Source of the DNA: Heloderma charlesbogerti
Taxonomy: Eukaryota; Chordata; Lepidosauria; Squamata; Helodermatidae
DNA: 64,000 nt
Direction of reading: 5' to 3'
Assembly (NCBI GenBank): GCA_026122225.1
Contig: JANEZZ010001905.1
Coordinates: 434,001 to 498,000 of the forward strand
Under the pieces are notes generated by a model, which saw only the letters and a program-made list of their open reading frames with translations, had not been told where the DNA came from and searched no databases. Positions within the stretch are counted from its first letter, which is position 1. Each line of letters opens with the position of its first letter. Shown piece by piece: positions 22,044 through 32,647 of this stretch. The position numbers were made by a program, and so were the translations under genes.

Positions 22044-23883
22044 AAGCAAGGAGTGTGCATAGAGCAGGGGACGGCAACCGGCAGCCTGTGAGCCCAGTCT
22101 GGTCTGCTGAGGGTTGTGCACCCCTGCACCGGACCCCTCCCCAAGCCCTGCCCCTGGCCTGGGGCTTGGGGAGGAGGTGGGGAGGAAGCCCATGTCTCTG
22201 CTCAGGCATCACAAGGAGATTCCCCTGCACCTTGCTGGGAAGGAGAGCCGCGTGAAGGAAATCCCTTTGCTATCTCTGATCAGACATAGTGGAACTCAGG
22301 GGATCCCCCTGGACTCCTGAGAGCCAGTCCTGTAAGCCCCAGCTGAGTCCCTTTCTCCTGGCACGAAAAAATGCTTCTTTCAAAAAGGTGGGTGAGGCTG
22401 GATGGCATCACGGGAGGGGGTGGGCCTTGGGGGCAGGCTCCCTCTCCCCTTATCACCTAGGCCAGCAACTTGGCTCCACTCCTAACTGATGCACAATAGA
22501 TAGCTTGTCAGCATAGACGGTTCATGTAGGCAGGCCCATGCAACTGGAAACCCCAGTTTTTTCAGGGTTCCTGAGCCTGCATAGTTTGTACCTGTGTGGG
22601 GTCGTGTGCCCAGTGCTTTAGGGTTGCCAATCTGACTTACTCTTGAGCCTTCAAGAGCTCACTCTTTAGGATACTTTTCATGAAATGGAGCTAAGCACGT
22701 GCAGCTGCTAAAAAGCTGCTAAGCATGTGCAGCCATTAAAGGCACAGGAGCAGGGCCCAGTTTAAAAAAATGGCAACCTGCGGGGCTAGGCATGTCCTAG
22801 ATGCACTGCTGCCCAAAGGTTCATGAGTGAAATGCCAAAGGCATGGCAAGGGATGGAGGAAGAGGCCACAAAGCGGAACTGGGGATGGGGCAGGAGCAGG
22901 TTCGGAAAGGACAAGATGAAGGCGCAATCGCCAGGCGAAGATGGCAGAAGCCATCTTCTGGGCAGTCTTGGCAGGGGGCAGAGAGTTCCACCTTCACTGT
23001 CATTTGGGTTAAAAGAGCAAGCCCGGCGCCCCTGCTATCTCCTCATCTGCCAATTCTCTCTCCTGTGATTGCCTCTGCGCCTCGCTTCCCCTCCGCCTCT
23101 GTTTTTGATATATGCTCCCACATTTATCTGTCAGCGGGAGAACATTATCCTTCAACAATGGTCTGTTCCTGCCGCCATTACCTGGAATTATCCTAATTTT
23201 ATAGGACTCGCTTCAAGGTGCTTTGATAGCTGCGTCCCTTGGAATGGCAGGCTCTAAACAAACCACTTGCAGTGCCCAGAGCAGAAAGACCCGCTCGTTG
23301 CCTCCAGCACAGCTCTTAATGCTCCTCTCCTTTTCAGGGAGAGGAAGGGGCCCAGCTGCTGGGGAAAGCGCTCTCGGTTCTGAAAGCGGTTCCAAAGTCA
23401 TGCCAGATTTGTGCCAGGCTGGAGCTGAGAGTGGGGCAGCTGGGGTGGGCAGTCCGGAAGGCAGCTTACGCCGTGCCTGCACCTCGCTCAGACGGGGAGC
23501 CCAGGCAGAGTCAGAGGCCTTGCAGGGCCTGGCAGAACCTCACTGGCCGCTTGCCTCACCTGACCCCTGCCGAGTCGGCGCAGTCGTGCAGCCCTCGGGC
23601 CCCCTGCGGTGGTGGCCCAGCACCCCCCTTCCCTGGGATGCCGCCATGGCAGCGCGGGGCTCAAAGCAGCCAGCAGCAGCTGCTCGAGGGCCCAGACTGA
23701 AACACCGGGCCCCTGCGTCGAGGGCTGGGCCTCGATGATGGCGACAGTGACAATGACTGGAGTGCAACGATCGGGCCCTGACAGAGGCAGCCCCTGCTCT
23801 TTAGGGCGGAGGTAGGCAACTTGTGGCCTGCCAAAGGTTTTCGCCTGCAACTCCCCTGACCCTCACCACTGACTTATCTCTTT
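22044..23883. other. Gene-free stretch with a possible conserved block
   Basis: No exon was recognised. The segment 23085-23235 is repeat-free, contains a SOX-type AACAATGG at 23154-23161 and has the look of conserved non-coding sequence; this is only an impression. The segment 23430-23720 is GC-rich but only moderately CpG-dense. Confidence 0.35.
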
Positions 23884-24141
23884 TACTGAAGCTCAAATAT
23901 TTTGGCCACCTAATGTGAAGAGAAAACTCCCTGGAAAAGTCCCTGATGCTGGGAAAGACTGAAGGCAAAAGTAGAAGGGGACGGCAGAGGATGAGATGGC
24001 TAGAAAGCATCACCGATGCAATGAATATGGACTTGAGCACGCTCCGGGAGAGAGCGGAGGACAGGAAGGCCTGGTGTGCTATGGTCCATGGGGTCACGAA
24101 GAGTTGGACACGACTGAATGACTGAACAACACCAACAACAA
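23884..24141 (+). mobile_element. BovB LINE 3' end
   Basis: Encodes the BovB C-terminus and terminus ('atattttggccacctaatg', 'catggggtcacgaagagttg', 'cgactgaatgactgaacaac'). A TGA interrupts the frame where other copies have CGA ('aatgtgaag' for 'aatgcgaag'). It is strongly 5'-truncated and lies directly against the SINE at 24142. Confidence 0.9.
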
Positions 24142-24363
24142 CATTTATATCCCTCCTTTTCTCCTCTTGCAAGGAACCCAAGGCAGCTTACATAGTTCTC
24201 CTCCGCTCCATGTTATCCTGGCAACAGCCCTGTGAGGTTGGTGCGGCTGAGAGTCAGTGACTGGCCCAAAGTCACCCAGCGAGCTTCAAGGATGAGTGGG
24301 GACTCAAATCCAGATCTCTCGAGGCCCAGTCCAACACTCTCACCACTCCCTACACTGGCTCTC
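24142..24363 (-). mobile_element. tRNA-derived SINE (second family), nearly complete
   Basis: On the minus strand the head reads 'gccagtgtagggagtggtga' followed by 'gggtt'-less but B-box-like 'atttgagtccccactcat'. The body carries 'gggtgactttgggccagtca' and 'cctcacagggctgttgcca', and the A/T-rich end 'ggagggatataaat'. This is the form of a widespread reptile tRNA-SINE. Part of the same family is present at 8631-8705. Confidence 0.7.
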
Positions 24364-24432
24364 CATGCTGGCTAGGGCTAATGGGAGTTGTAGGCCAAAA
24401 CATCTGGAGGGCCGCAAGTCGCCCTGCCGTTC
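24364..24432. mobile_element. Palindromic MITE, family P (copy 2, right half)
   Basis: 'taatgggagttgtaggccaa' and 'aacatctggagggcc' match the right arm of copy 1; the left arm is missing. Confidence 0.55.
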
Positions 24433-24735
24433 TTTAGAACTGGCTGCAATACCTAGGTGAGACAAAAGGGTCCATCTCATCCAGCATTCTGTTCCCTGGG
24501 AAGTTCACAAGCAGGGAATTTGGCCCCAGCGGCTGAGGCCCATGGACAGAACTCTCCTCCTTGTCCATGGCTTGGTCTGACCCTTTTCTAAAGCCACCTA
24601 AGCTGGTAGTCAATATCAGCACATCCTGTGGGAGTGAATTCCCTAAGTGATGTATGCGTTGCACAAAGACGTACTTTCTTTCTTTGGCTTGTCCTGAATC
24701 TGCGAGTCTCTCTGAAGATTATCCAGCTTGGAAAG
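24433..24735 (-). mobile_element. CR1 LINE 3' end (family B), degenerate
   Basis: The plus strand contains 'tccagcattctgttcc', 'agttcacaagcaggg' and 'cacatcctgtgggagtgaat', the complement of the C-terminal tail of the family-B CR1 at 32.6-35.3 kb. Minus-strand translation near 24600-24664 gives 'GNSLPQDVLI', compared with 'WNSLPQDVVM' there. Confidence 0.7.
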
Positions 24736-24751
24736 CATTTTGTACCTTGAC

Positions 24752-24753
<2 letters not shown>

Positions 24754-24791
<38 letters not shown>
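24754..24791 (+). repeat. (GT)n microsatellite
   Basis: About 19 uninterrupted GT units. Confidence 0.95.
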
Positions 24792-24793
<2 letters not shown>

Positions 24794-25269
24794 ACTGTGT
24801 TTAGGAAGCATTTTCATCGGATCAAAAAGTGCCCCATTTGGGGTGATTTTTATGGGGGGCACTGGAAAAGGGTAATAGAAATGGTTTCAGCACAATCAGT
24901 ACCCTTCTCCGATCAATTCACAAGTGCCGTGCCTCCTTTGGGCAGAGGCAGCGTGCTCCTGAGTGGTAAGAGGAGCACCCCGGGGCCATTCTGAGAAGCA
25001 GGGCCCTCCCTTGGCCGCATTTACCGTCAGTGACCTTGTCACACTCACCATATGGTCCCCGATGGCCTGGGATCACTGAAATATGGAGAGAGCAGATGGT
25101 TGCTGGCTGGAGGCAACTTGCCCCCACCTGCCTAGGGGTACTTAAGACCTCTGTGCCCCGAAGGAAGGCGGAAGTGAGGGAACCCAGGCCAGGGAGCTCC
25201 TGCTGTCAGCTTCTGAAGAGACCTTTGTTCGGCTTGAGAGGATGCGACTGCTCTTTCTGGTAGCATTTG
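24792..25269. other. Gene-free stretch
   Basis: Nothing recognised. Confidence 0.4.
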
Positions 25270-25376
25270 TTTGTTTTCATAGTTTAAAACCGTAAGCTGC
25301 CTTGGGCACCTTGGCTGAAAGATGGTGGATAAATACATTAAACGAACACATGAACAAACAAACAAACAAACAAATG
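25270..25376 (+). mobile_element. SINE/LINE 3' tail with (CAAA)n
   Basis: 'aaccgtaagctgccttggg' followed by 'gatggtggataaatacatt' and an A-rich (CAAA)n run matches the 3' terminal motif of L2-related or tRNA-SINE elements ('aagccgcctt...gataaata'). The rest of the element is not recognisable. Confidence 0.5.
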
Positions 25377-27341
25377 GCACTGAAGCAGCAACAGCCTGGG
25401 CAAAAGAATGCCATGAACAGGTGTGAGGTGTGCCCCAAACCAGGTTATCTGGGTGACCATTTCAGCCCCATTGAAAGTGCAATGTCCTTGCCACCCCATA
25501 CAAATGTTCATGGCAGGCGTTTGGCAAAGCCGTAGTCAGAGGGGGCTGGGGAGACCCATCATCCCATGTGGATCAAGTGCCATCATTCTGGCCCACCCAG
25601 GATTTTCTTTCGATTTACGTAGGGGTGGGGGAGAGCCAAGTGTTCTGGCCACCAAGCCACATGATGGCTGCAGCAAGTGTCTGGTGGAACGACAATCTCA
25701 TTGCTTGTCAAGCTGCTGACAGAATAGATGTTCTTGTTGCAATGCAGTCTTTTAATTGGAAAAGTCCAGGGGAGCATCCAGACAGACAGCTCCTAGGGCT
25801 ACCAGTCAAAAGACATGAAGCAGCGATCCCATCTTTCTCTCCTTCACAGACTTCCAGTGGTAAGAAAAAAAGACAGAAGCAGCCATGGGAAAACATGGGA
25901 GGGTTACAAATGGAAATGGAAGATAACGGGCATCTCTACACCAGCCTAAAATTCTGCACTTCAAACAGGGCTTTCTGCTTCCATTTTAAATGCTGGATCA
26001 CCACTGACTCCCTTTACATGCGCTTCCTTTCCCCCCTCCCCTTCCCCCCGTATCTGAGTCTTCCAGTATCTTTCATTGATTTTGCTCCTCTTCTTGCTGC
26101 TTTTACTCGTTTCACGGAGGGAAGTCAAGCTGAACGGAACACAATTTGATAGCTCATTATCTGCAATCTATTTAAAAATGAACAAAGGGCATTTAGTGCA
26201 GGAGGGTCATGGTGTCATATAAAGAACCCACAAACTTCTGTGAGGGAGCAATCTCAATCGCAGGGTAAAAGCTCTGTGTGAAGGAGGCCAACGTTGTCTG
26301 GACCTTATTCCATGAATGAGGCAGAGAGATTGCACAATAAAAGCATCATTTGGAAACACTGGAGGTGGGGAACTTTATGCTGGTTGAATTCAAGTTATTA
26401 CTTTTAGATTTATACATTTATTTTGGTGAATATTGTGTACCCATCTCAGTCACAATAAAATGTAAACACACAATAAAAGCGAAACATAAAAAAAACCCAT
26501 AGGCACCCATAATATAATATCAGAAACCACCACCATTAAAAAAAAAAAATTCATTGTAACAACACAGAAGTGGAAAAGTTTCTGCTTGTCAAGTTGATTG
26601 AAAAGTGGTGCAGACCTCCACTTTCAACAGAGTTCTTGCTGGAATCCAGTCAGGCCAGAGCAAGACAAGATGGAAGAGAGAAGATGAAAGGCTACCACAG
26701 AAAGCAGTAACTCCACATCTCCTCCTCCCTCTCCCCAGTAATACTTAGTAAGGCAAAATACTTGATGTGCTTCATCATGGCACCTTTGCGGTTTGGTCTC
26801 AGCTTGTAATGGGCTCGCATCACCAGGAGGCCCTACTGCTCTGTTTTCCCAGCCAAAAATGTATCTGTTGGTGAGGGAAAGGCGGGCCTTCGATGGCCAT
26901 GAATGGCATGGCAATGTACAGACATCAGAGACAACAGATAATCATCCTTGGGAGTGTGATGGGGCCTGAGCTTTGGAATGAGCATATAAACAGATTCTCT
27001 AACGTAGCTGGAAAATAAACATGATTTTGCCTAGGCCCATTCCAAATTGAGCTCACCCATCACTAGATGAGACATTGGTGGTTTCTGAGTCTCTGTTCTC
27101 ACCCCACCATTGGCTATGGGTGCAAGCAGTGTGGGTGCAGGGAGACCCAGAGTGCAGTAGTGTCCCGGCACATGGAAATTCTCCTTGGCTACGTATCACT
27201 GCGGAAAGAGGACGTGGGGCTGCTGTTGCAGAGACAGCCTTGCCATGATGCCTGGCATTGCATTCCAGCTCCAGGAGCCCTTCATAGCCTTGCTTCCTTC
27301 CTCTTCCTTTGATAAGCTGGGAGCCCAGGCATCAATTTGGG
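25377..27341. other. Gene-free stretch
   Basis: No exon recognised. The AT-rich segment 26390-26560 could be an old retroelement tail, but no family-specific motif remains. Confidence 0.4.
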
Positions 27342-27366
27342 GTGTGTGTGTGTGTGTGTGTGTGTG
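27342..27366 (+). repeat. (GT)n microsatellite
   Basis: About 12 GT units. Confidence 0.95.
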
Positions 27367-27970
27367 CTCAATACCAACTTGTAACATGGCCCCCTCCTAC
27401 ACACATACAACCATCCAATACCAGCTATATAATATCATGAGTCACAGAAGCAAAGTTTCTATTTTAATTCTGAAATTACAGTTTCCTTATTTCTGAAATT
27501 GCACCTTGGTCCACACTGGGGCTTTTCTACCACGCCCCCAATCTCCTCTCCTTTTGCTATTTTTAGCTGACATAACATCCAGCCTGAAGAAGGATCCTGT
27601 AAAGCTTGCTGACCATTTTGTTACATTTGGTTGGCCCTAATAAAGATATTATCCTCTTGAAGTTTTGATTTTTCCACCCAATTCTAATGGACTGATTCAT
27701 TTCAAAGCTTTATTTTTCTGGCCCTTTTCATTGCAAAATCATAAATTGAGGGTACAAAAGGTGATACTACCTGACTGTCTTTTGACAGCATTAGACTGGA
27801 GATGCATGATACATCTGGCAGCTCTTCTTGGTCATTGGATCCCACCAGCACAGTCTCTGTACTGAAACCATGTTCATATTCTTTGGGTACATCCACCTCA
27901 CTGGTTAGTGCATTGCCTGAAAGGCCTCATCTGTTCGGAAAACCTGGAGGATTGACTGGCGTCCTTCATC
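27367..27970. other. Gene-free stretch with an unclassified repeat
   Basis: 27560-27665 shares 'aaagcttgctgacc' and 'ggttggccctaataaag' with the repeat at 20575-20745. No gene seen. Confidence 0.35.
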
Positions 27971-28049
27971 TTAGAATCATAGAATCATAGGGTTGGAAGG
28001 GGCCTAGAAGAGCCTCGAGTCCAACCCCCTGCTCAGTGCAGGAAGCCTG
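27971..28049 (-). mobile_element. CR1 3' tail (tail part of a 5S/CR1 chimera)
   Basis: The plus strand reads 'agaatcatagaatcataggg' and 'gtccaaccccctgctcagtg', the complement of the family-A CR1 terminus. It is joined directly, with no linker, to 5S rRNA-like sequence at 28050. On the minus strand the order is 5S head, then CR1 tail. Confidence 0.8.
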
Positions 28050-28132
28050 ATTCCCAGGCGGTCTCCCATCCAAGTACTAACCAGGGCTGACCCTGCTTAG
28101 CTTCCAAGATCAGACAAGAGCAGGCGCATCCA
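28050..28132 (-). pseudogene. 5S rRNA-derived sequence (head of a SINE-like chimera)
   Basis: The complement contains long blocks of vertebrate 5S rRNA: 'tcttggaagctaagcaggg', 'tggttagtacttggatggg' and 'agaccgcctgggaat'. It covers roughly bases 20-105 of the 120-base gene. The first ~20 and last ~15 bases are absent, and several substitutions are present, so it is not a working 5S gene. Because the 5S part is followed on its own strand by a CR1 3' tail, it looks like a 5S-headed SINE mobilised by CR1, or a template switch between the two RNAs. Confidence 0.85.
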
Positions 28133-29889
28133 GCCCTTTGCTTATCCTCCTTGTGTTCCTGGCTGCCTGATTTGTACTTATAGCCAGACATTTTGCAATC
28201 ACCATTTAATTTTTTTAAAAATGGCAGCTGCGGCGCTCAATGAGGCTGCTGCAGTGAGTGCGGGCCATCGCCAAGCATGGGCAGGGGGTGAGCAGGGGCA
28301 GGGGCTTTGCGAGCGGGGCTTGGGGGTGCGGGCGGGGGGGTGTTCTGCGAGATTCCCGGACGGAATCGGCACCTGTGCCGTGCCTAGTTGCAGTCCGATC
28401 CACCTGAGGCTCCCTGCTTCCCACTTCCCAGGAACTAATTTCTGTTTCCTTACTCACAGGCCTCTGCATTAATGTCAGAGGGACAGTAAAGATATCTTAA
28501 CAGGAGGAAGAGCGCAGTGTTTTGCTTGGCTTCCCAACTTTCTAATGCTGTTCTTACCCTACAGGTGCAGACAGTGCCTTTCATGCCTGTTTATCGCCCA
28601 TATGACCCTCTGAATTATTCATAGCAAATTATTTAACTGGCAAAATGGGTGTCGGTTCCAAGCCTCTCAGACTTGCAATTTGAAATAATTTGCTGACTAA
28701 TTCTTGCTTGTTGCTGAGTAATGACAGGAAGAGAACTGCCTGGATCTGGACAAAGAATTGTTCCTTGAGCAGGGGGCAGGGAAGTTGAAAGCGGCTTGTG
28801 GAGCGTTTGGGTGTGAGGGCCCCTCTGTAACCATGGTTATGATAACTTTTCTGCCTTTGGCAAGCACAGGATGCGTGGATGTTGGACTCACTTTGTCATT
28901 GGTCTTAATCTAAGAGACCTTGAGAAACGTTATTCTGGCCTTACCCTCAGAGGCAGCCAACTGTCTCAAGGCAAGCCCTTTCCGTGCGCCCTCTAGAGCC
29001 CCTCCTCCAGCTGGGAGACCCACTCTGGTCTGGTCTAGGAGAGCGGGAGTGCTCTCCTAGACCTTCCTGCATCTGGCTTTGGGTTGGAGGGAGAAATGTC
29101 ACCACCAGGCCTCCTGCCCCAATATAGAGGTCTCAGGCCAATCATTACTCAATGAGACTTCCTACACAAGGCGTTTATTGTGCGCTCAGGGTTACTCACT
29201 CATGGTTGTTGGAGGTCCTTTACATGACATTGTCATCCTCCAGAGCCTGTCCCGTGCTTTGCAGCCATTGTCATGGTTTTTTTCCCCAATGAGGAATTTT
29301 TCCTTCTTTTAATGAGTCTGGCAATGGTGTTATAGAGGCCCTGCCTACTTGCGCAATTCCACTATGCCACAGCGCCACCTAGTGCTTGTGTAATGGAACA
29401 TATAGGAAGGCAGAGAAAGAAAAACCCTAGAAAAATAAACACATGTAAGGGAGCTGCTCTTAATCCCACAAAGAACCCAGAAGCAGAAGCCTTGGTAAAG
29501 GTTAAAAGCCTCATGTAGAATAGCACCTTGTCTAAGGAGGTGGACATGCTCTAGCCTACACTGTACGATTTACCCACCATAGTGGATCCATCTCCGTATG
29601 GACTCTGTATGCAGCTGCTATTCACCCCCAGTGGATCCTGGATTAGGCCTTTTCTTTCATCCATATTAACCTTTTACTTCCCTCACAGAAACGGCACATT
29701 CAAGAAACGTTCTCCCACTGGCCAGTCCACCCTAAGCAGTGTGAATGCTCTGATGTTGGCAGACAGCGTGCTCAGGATGCATTTCTGGACAGGCAACGGC
29801 CACTGCTTGGGCTGGACACTAGTCATCCTGGTAAGGCAGGGAGAAGTGACTTGTGGCTCTTCAGACACCTTGTCCTACGTCTCCTCCAC
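28133..29889. other. Gene-free stretch
   Basis: No exon recognised. A hairpin lies at 29032-29063. The AT-rich block 28560-28720 is repeat-free and could be conserved regulatory DNA, but this is not shown. Confidence 0.35.
29032..29063. repeat. Perfect 13-bp stem hairpin
   Basis: GGTCTAGGAGAGC is followed by a 6-base loop and its exact complement. No family or regulatory role was recognised. Confidence 0.7.
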
Positions 29890-29955
29890 CCCAGCCAATG
29901 GTGAGCGATGAAGGGAGTTGTAGGCCAAAACAGCTGGTGGACCACACGTTGGCCG
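29890..29955. mobile_element. Palindromic MITE, family P (copy 3, partial)
   Basis: 'gaagggagttgtaggccaaa' and 'acagctggtggacc' match the right arm of the family. Confidence 0.5.
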
Positions 29956-30367
29956 CTCCTGTGAGTAAGGGAACTGCCTGTCCCATGCTCCAGCAAACAG
30001 AGCAAGGGCCACGTCCCTCATTCAAAGTGGGGCTCTGAGAACCTGAGGTGCACGGGTCTGGATGATCAGGGAGAGTGAGGAAGGGGCAGGCGATGGCTTT
30101 CGCCTGCATTTTCCTGTCACTGAGAAGCGAGCCCTGCTTTTCCTTGAGTGGTAACACAGGTGGAGCCCGCAGCTGTGAGGCCTTTTAAAAGGAACTGGGT
30201 GAGGAGAGCAGGATGGGTCCCTCCTGGCAATTATTCAGGAGATTAATTCCCTGATGGGCCTTGGTGGGACACAGGTCAGGGCTAGGTGTGTATCTTCCTC
30301 AATCCAAGGTTGCCAAGCTTTATTGGGGGTTGGGGAGTTAATGCTCTGGCTTGTTCCCACAGTTTTA
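29956..30367. other. Gene-free stretch
   Basis: Nothing recognised. Confidence 0.4.
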
Positions 30368-30475
30368 ACCAGCTCTCCCTAACCTAGCAGCCTCAGATGT
30401 GTTGGACTACAACACCCATCACCCCAGCCAGTCGTGCTGCTGGTTGGGGATGACAGTCCAAAGAGGGTGGGGAAT
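30368..30475. mobile_element. Palindromic MITE, family P (copy 4)
   Basis: 'gtgttggactacaacaccca' and the mirrored 'ggttggggatgacagtcca' form the two arms; the palindrome is degenerate. Confidence 0.55.
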
Positions 30476-31207
30476 GCAGGCTAACAGTAGCCTGATAACA
30501 CAGAAATTAAGCGGCTGAAGCTGTTCCTGGTGTAGAGAGACCCGGTGTAGAGAGACAAGTTTCACCTGCTTAATTTCTGTCCTTCAGGCTTTTATTGAAG
30601 GCAGAGGAACAGATCCAGTAAAAAAGAAGAAGAAAAGAGGGCGCGGCAATTGCACTTCCAGCACCAAAGGGGTGGAATTTTGTGCTGCAGTTCTAAAGCA
30701 GCAGCTTTAGAGAGATCAGTCTCTCCACGGGGAGTGCAACATGAGGCGCTGTGGAAAATGAGCCTGTATTAACGCCAGCAAGAGGGAGCGTGGGCATGAG
30801 CATTAAAATCCCCCTTCAGTGGGACACGACAGACCCCAGCGAAAGCAAGGCCAGCATTTACTAATAGCCAAACAGAGAGTCGAAAGTGATTTCATCTCTA
30901 ACTGGCACCCTTCTCCATGCGATGAAGACAATCAGCGCACCAGTGGGGAAATCATTGCCCGGGGTCTAATAGGGACTACCGTGGTGGGAGTGGCTTCCTC
31001 TCCCCTTACCACTGTAAAAAGAGGAGCTGAAAGAGAGCGTATGGGTCCAGGATGGGGGGAGGCTGAGACAAAGAGGCAATGCCTAGACTGGGGACAACCG
31101 GCAGGGGTCAGCCAAGGTTAGCTTTCCATCAGGAATGTCCCATCGCACAGCTGGGTCATAGCAAGATACAAAGCCAGGCCAGTGTTGTCTGTTCCGACTG
31201 GCAGCTC
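30476..31207. other. Gene-free stretch
   Basis: A short direct repeat ('agagacccggtgtagagaga') lies at 30533-30557. No gene was recognised. Confidence 0.4.
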
Positions 31208-31293
31208 TCCACGGACTTAGGCCACCCTTCCCCAACCAATTCCCAGTGATGTCCAACACATCGGGAGGGCACCAGGTTGGGGAAGGCTGGCTT
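31208..31293. mobile_element. Palindromic MITE, family P (copy 5)
   Basis: 'cccttccccaacc' on the left and 'caccaggttggggaaggctg' on the right are mirrored arms, with 'gatgtccaacacatcggga' inside. Confidence 0.6.
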
Positions 31294-31319
31294 GGACGAA
31301 GGCCTTTCCTAGGCCTAAC

Positions 31320-31400
31320 ACCTGAAATCCCTCCCCTGGAAGCGGAGCAGTCCTGGACAGAGCCCCGTGTGCTCTGCCACTGAGCTGCAGGCCCTCCATA
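31320..31400 (-). mobile_element. tRNA-headed SINE, head fragment
   Basis: The complement reads 'gcctgcagctcagtggcaga' then 'gcacacggggctctgtccag', the A-box side of the SINE family seen at 32453; the body is missing. Confidence 0.55.
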
Positions 31401-31724
31401 GGGCTGCAGAACCTCTTTCCACCGCAGGGCCAAATTCTGCTTCAGAGAAGCTCTTGGGGGCCGCACTCCAGGGGGCAAAGGGAGTGGGGCCAAAATGCCA
31501 GCCAATTGTAGCTTGAAGCCCCCTTATTGCCACAGCTTAGCCTTGGGGCCTGCTAGAGGAGGAGGGAAGCTGCACCAGCGCCGGGAGGCTACAGAAAGAT
31601 CAGCGTTTGGAGACTGGGGTGGGGCCAGAGGAAGGGGAGCCCCAGCGGGCTGGATTAGGACCCTGAGACCTGCGGACCTGCAGTCCGCTTTCAACCATTA
31701 CGCTGCACTGGCCAGCTAACACCT
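31401..31724. other. Gene-free stretch
   Basis: Nothing recognised. Confidence 0.4.
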
Positions 31725-32152
31725 CATGCCATCTGCGGTGCCCTCCAGATGTTTTGGACTCCAGATCCCATCAACCCCAGCCAACATGGCCAATAATCAG
31801 AGATGATGGGAATTGCACCTGGGGCCAGCCCAAGACATTTTGCTGCCTGGGGCAGAGGGTGAGGTGTCACCTCCTCCCGCTTCCATGTACACGAGCTGAT
31901 CAGGCTGGCACCGACTCTCAACATCTGGACTGGCGAGGGGGCCACGTCCTCCAGAGCCACTGAAGGCGGCAGGCTAGCCCAGGAAGAGCAAGGCAGGCTG
32001 CAGGGCACACACAACGCTGGCCTCCAACACCTGCCCACCACTCCCCTTGCCTCCCGGCAGCTGTTGTCTGGGGAAGCTGCCGCACCCTGCTGAATTGGAG
32101 CCCTGGCTGCAGTCCAAGACATCTGGAGGGCGCCCAGCTGGGGAAAGCTGCA
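31725..32152. mobile_element. Palindromic MITE, family P (copy 6), split by an insertion
   Basis: The left part, 31725-31820, carries 'ggtgccctccagatgttttg' and the central palindrome; 32103-32152 carries the right arm ('acatctggagggcgccca', 'ctggggaaagctg'). The 280 bases between them look like a later insertion of unknown class, or two partial copies with independent ends. Confidence 0.5.
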
Positions 32153-32216
32153 CATCGGGTCCCTCCTCCGGGCTTTGGGGGAGGCTTTGCTCCTCGTTCT
32201 CTGGAGGAGATCACAG

Positions 32217-32300
32217 AACCACAGAGTCATAGAATAGCAGGGTTGGAAGGGGCCTATAAGACCATTGGGTCCAACCTCCTGCTCAGTGCAGGAAGCTACG
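32217..32300 (-). mobile_element. CR1 LINE 3' terminus (family A), very short
   Basis: 'gagtcatagaatagcaggg' and 'gggtccaacctcctgctcag' are the complement of the CR1 terminus. It ends at the same boundary ('gtgcaggaagc') as the 5S/CR1 chimera at 28.0 kb, but no 5S sequence follows. Confidence 0.75.
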
Positions 32301-32452
32301 CATTGCCCTCTGCTTTGCTCTTTCCAGGACACTGGATTCTTTGATCTTTCTGAGCACTGGGTTCTTTCTCCCGGTAAGAAGTGCTTTGGAGGAGGCTGTG
32401 CTCCTCATTCCTGTGCCATCTCCAGAAAGCCACAGCGACAGTTCCATTCCAC

Positions 32453-32647
32453 TGGGAGAGGGACCGCAGCTCAGCGGCAGAGCCCCTGCCTCGTCCGCAG
32501 AAGGACCCAGGTTCAGTCCCTGGTATCTCCGGTTAGAAAGGACCAGGGAGGGGGGTAACGTGGAACTTTTGCATGGGACCCTGGACAGGAGACAACAGGG
32601 AGCTAGCTGGAGAAATAGCCCGGCCCTGACCTAAGACAGCTACTTAT
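32453..32647 (+). mobile_element. tRNA-headed squamate-type SINE, nearly complete
   Basis: An A-box-like 'gcagctcagcggcagag' and a B-box-like 'ggttcagtccctggt' form the tRNA head, followed by 'tatctccggttagaaagga' and a body ending near 'ctaagacagctactt'. It is the best-preserved head of the family here. It lies directly against the 3' end of the family-B CR1 at 32648. Confidence 0.75.

Noticed and set aside
28050..28132. A working 5S rRNA gene
   Set aside because: Both ends of the gene are missing, substitutions are present, and a CR1 tail follows directly.
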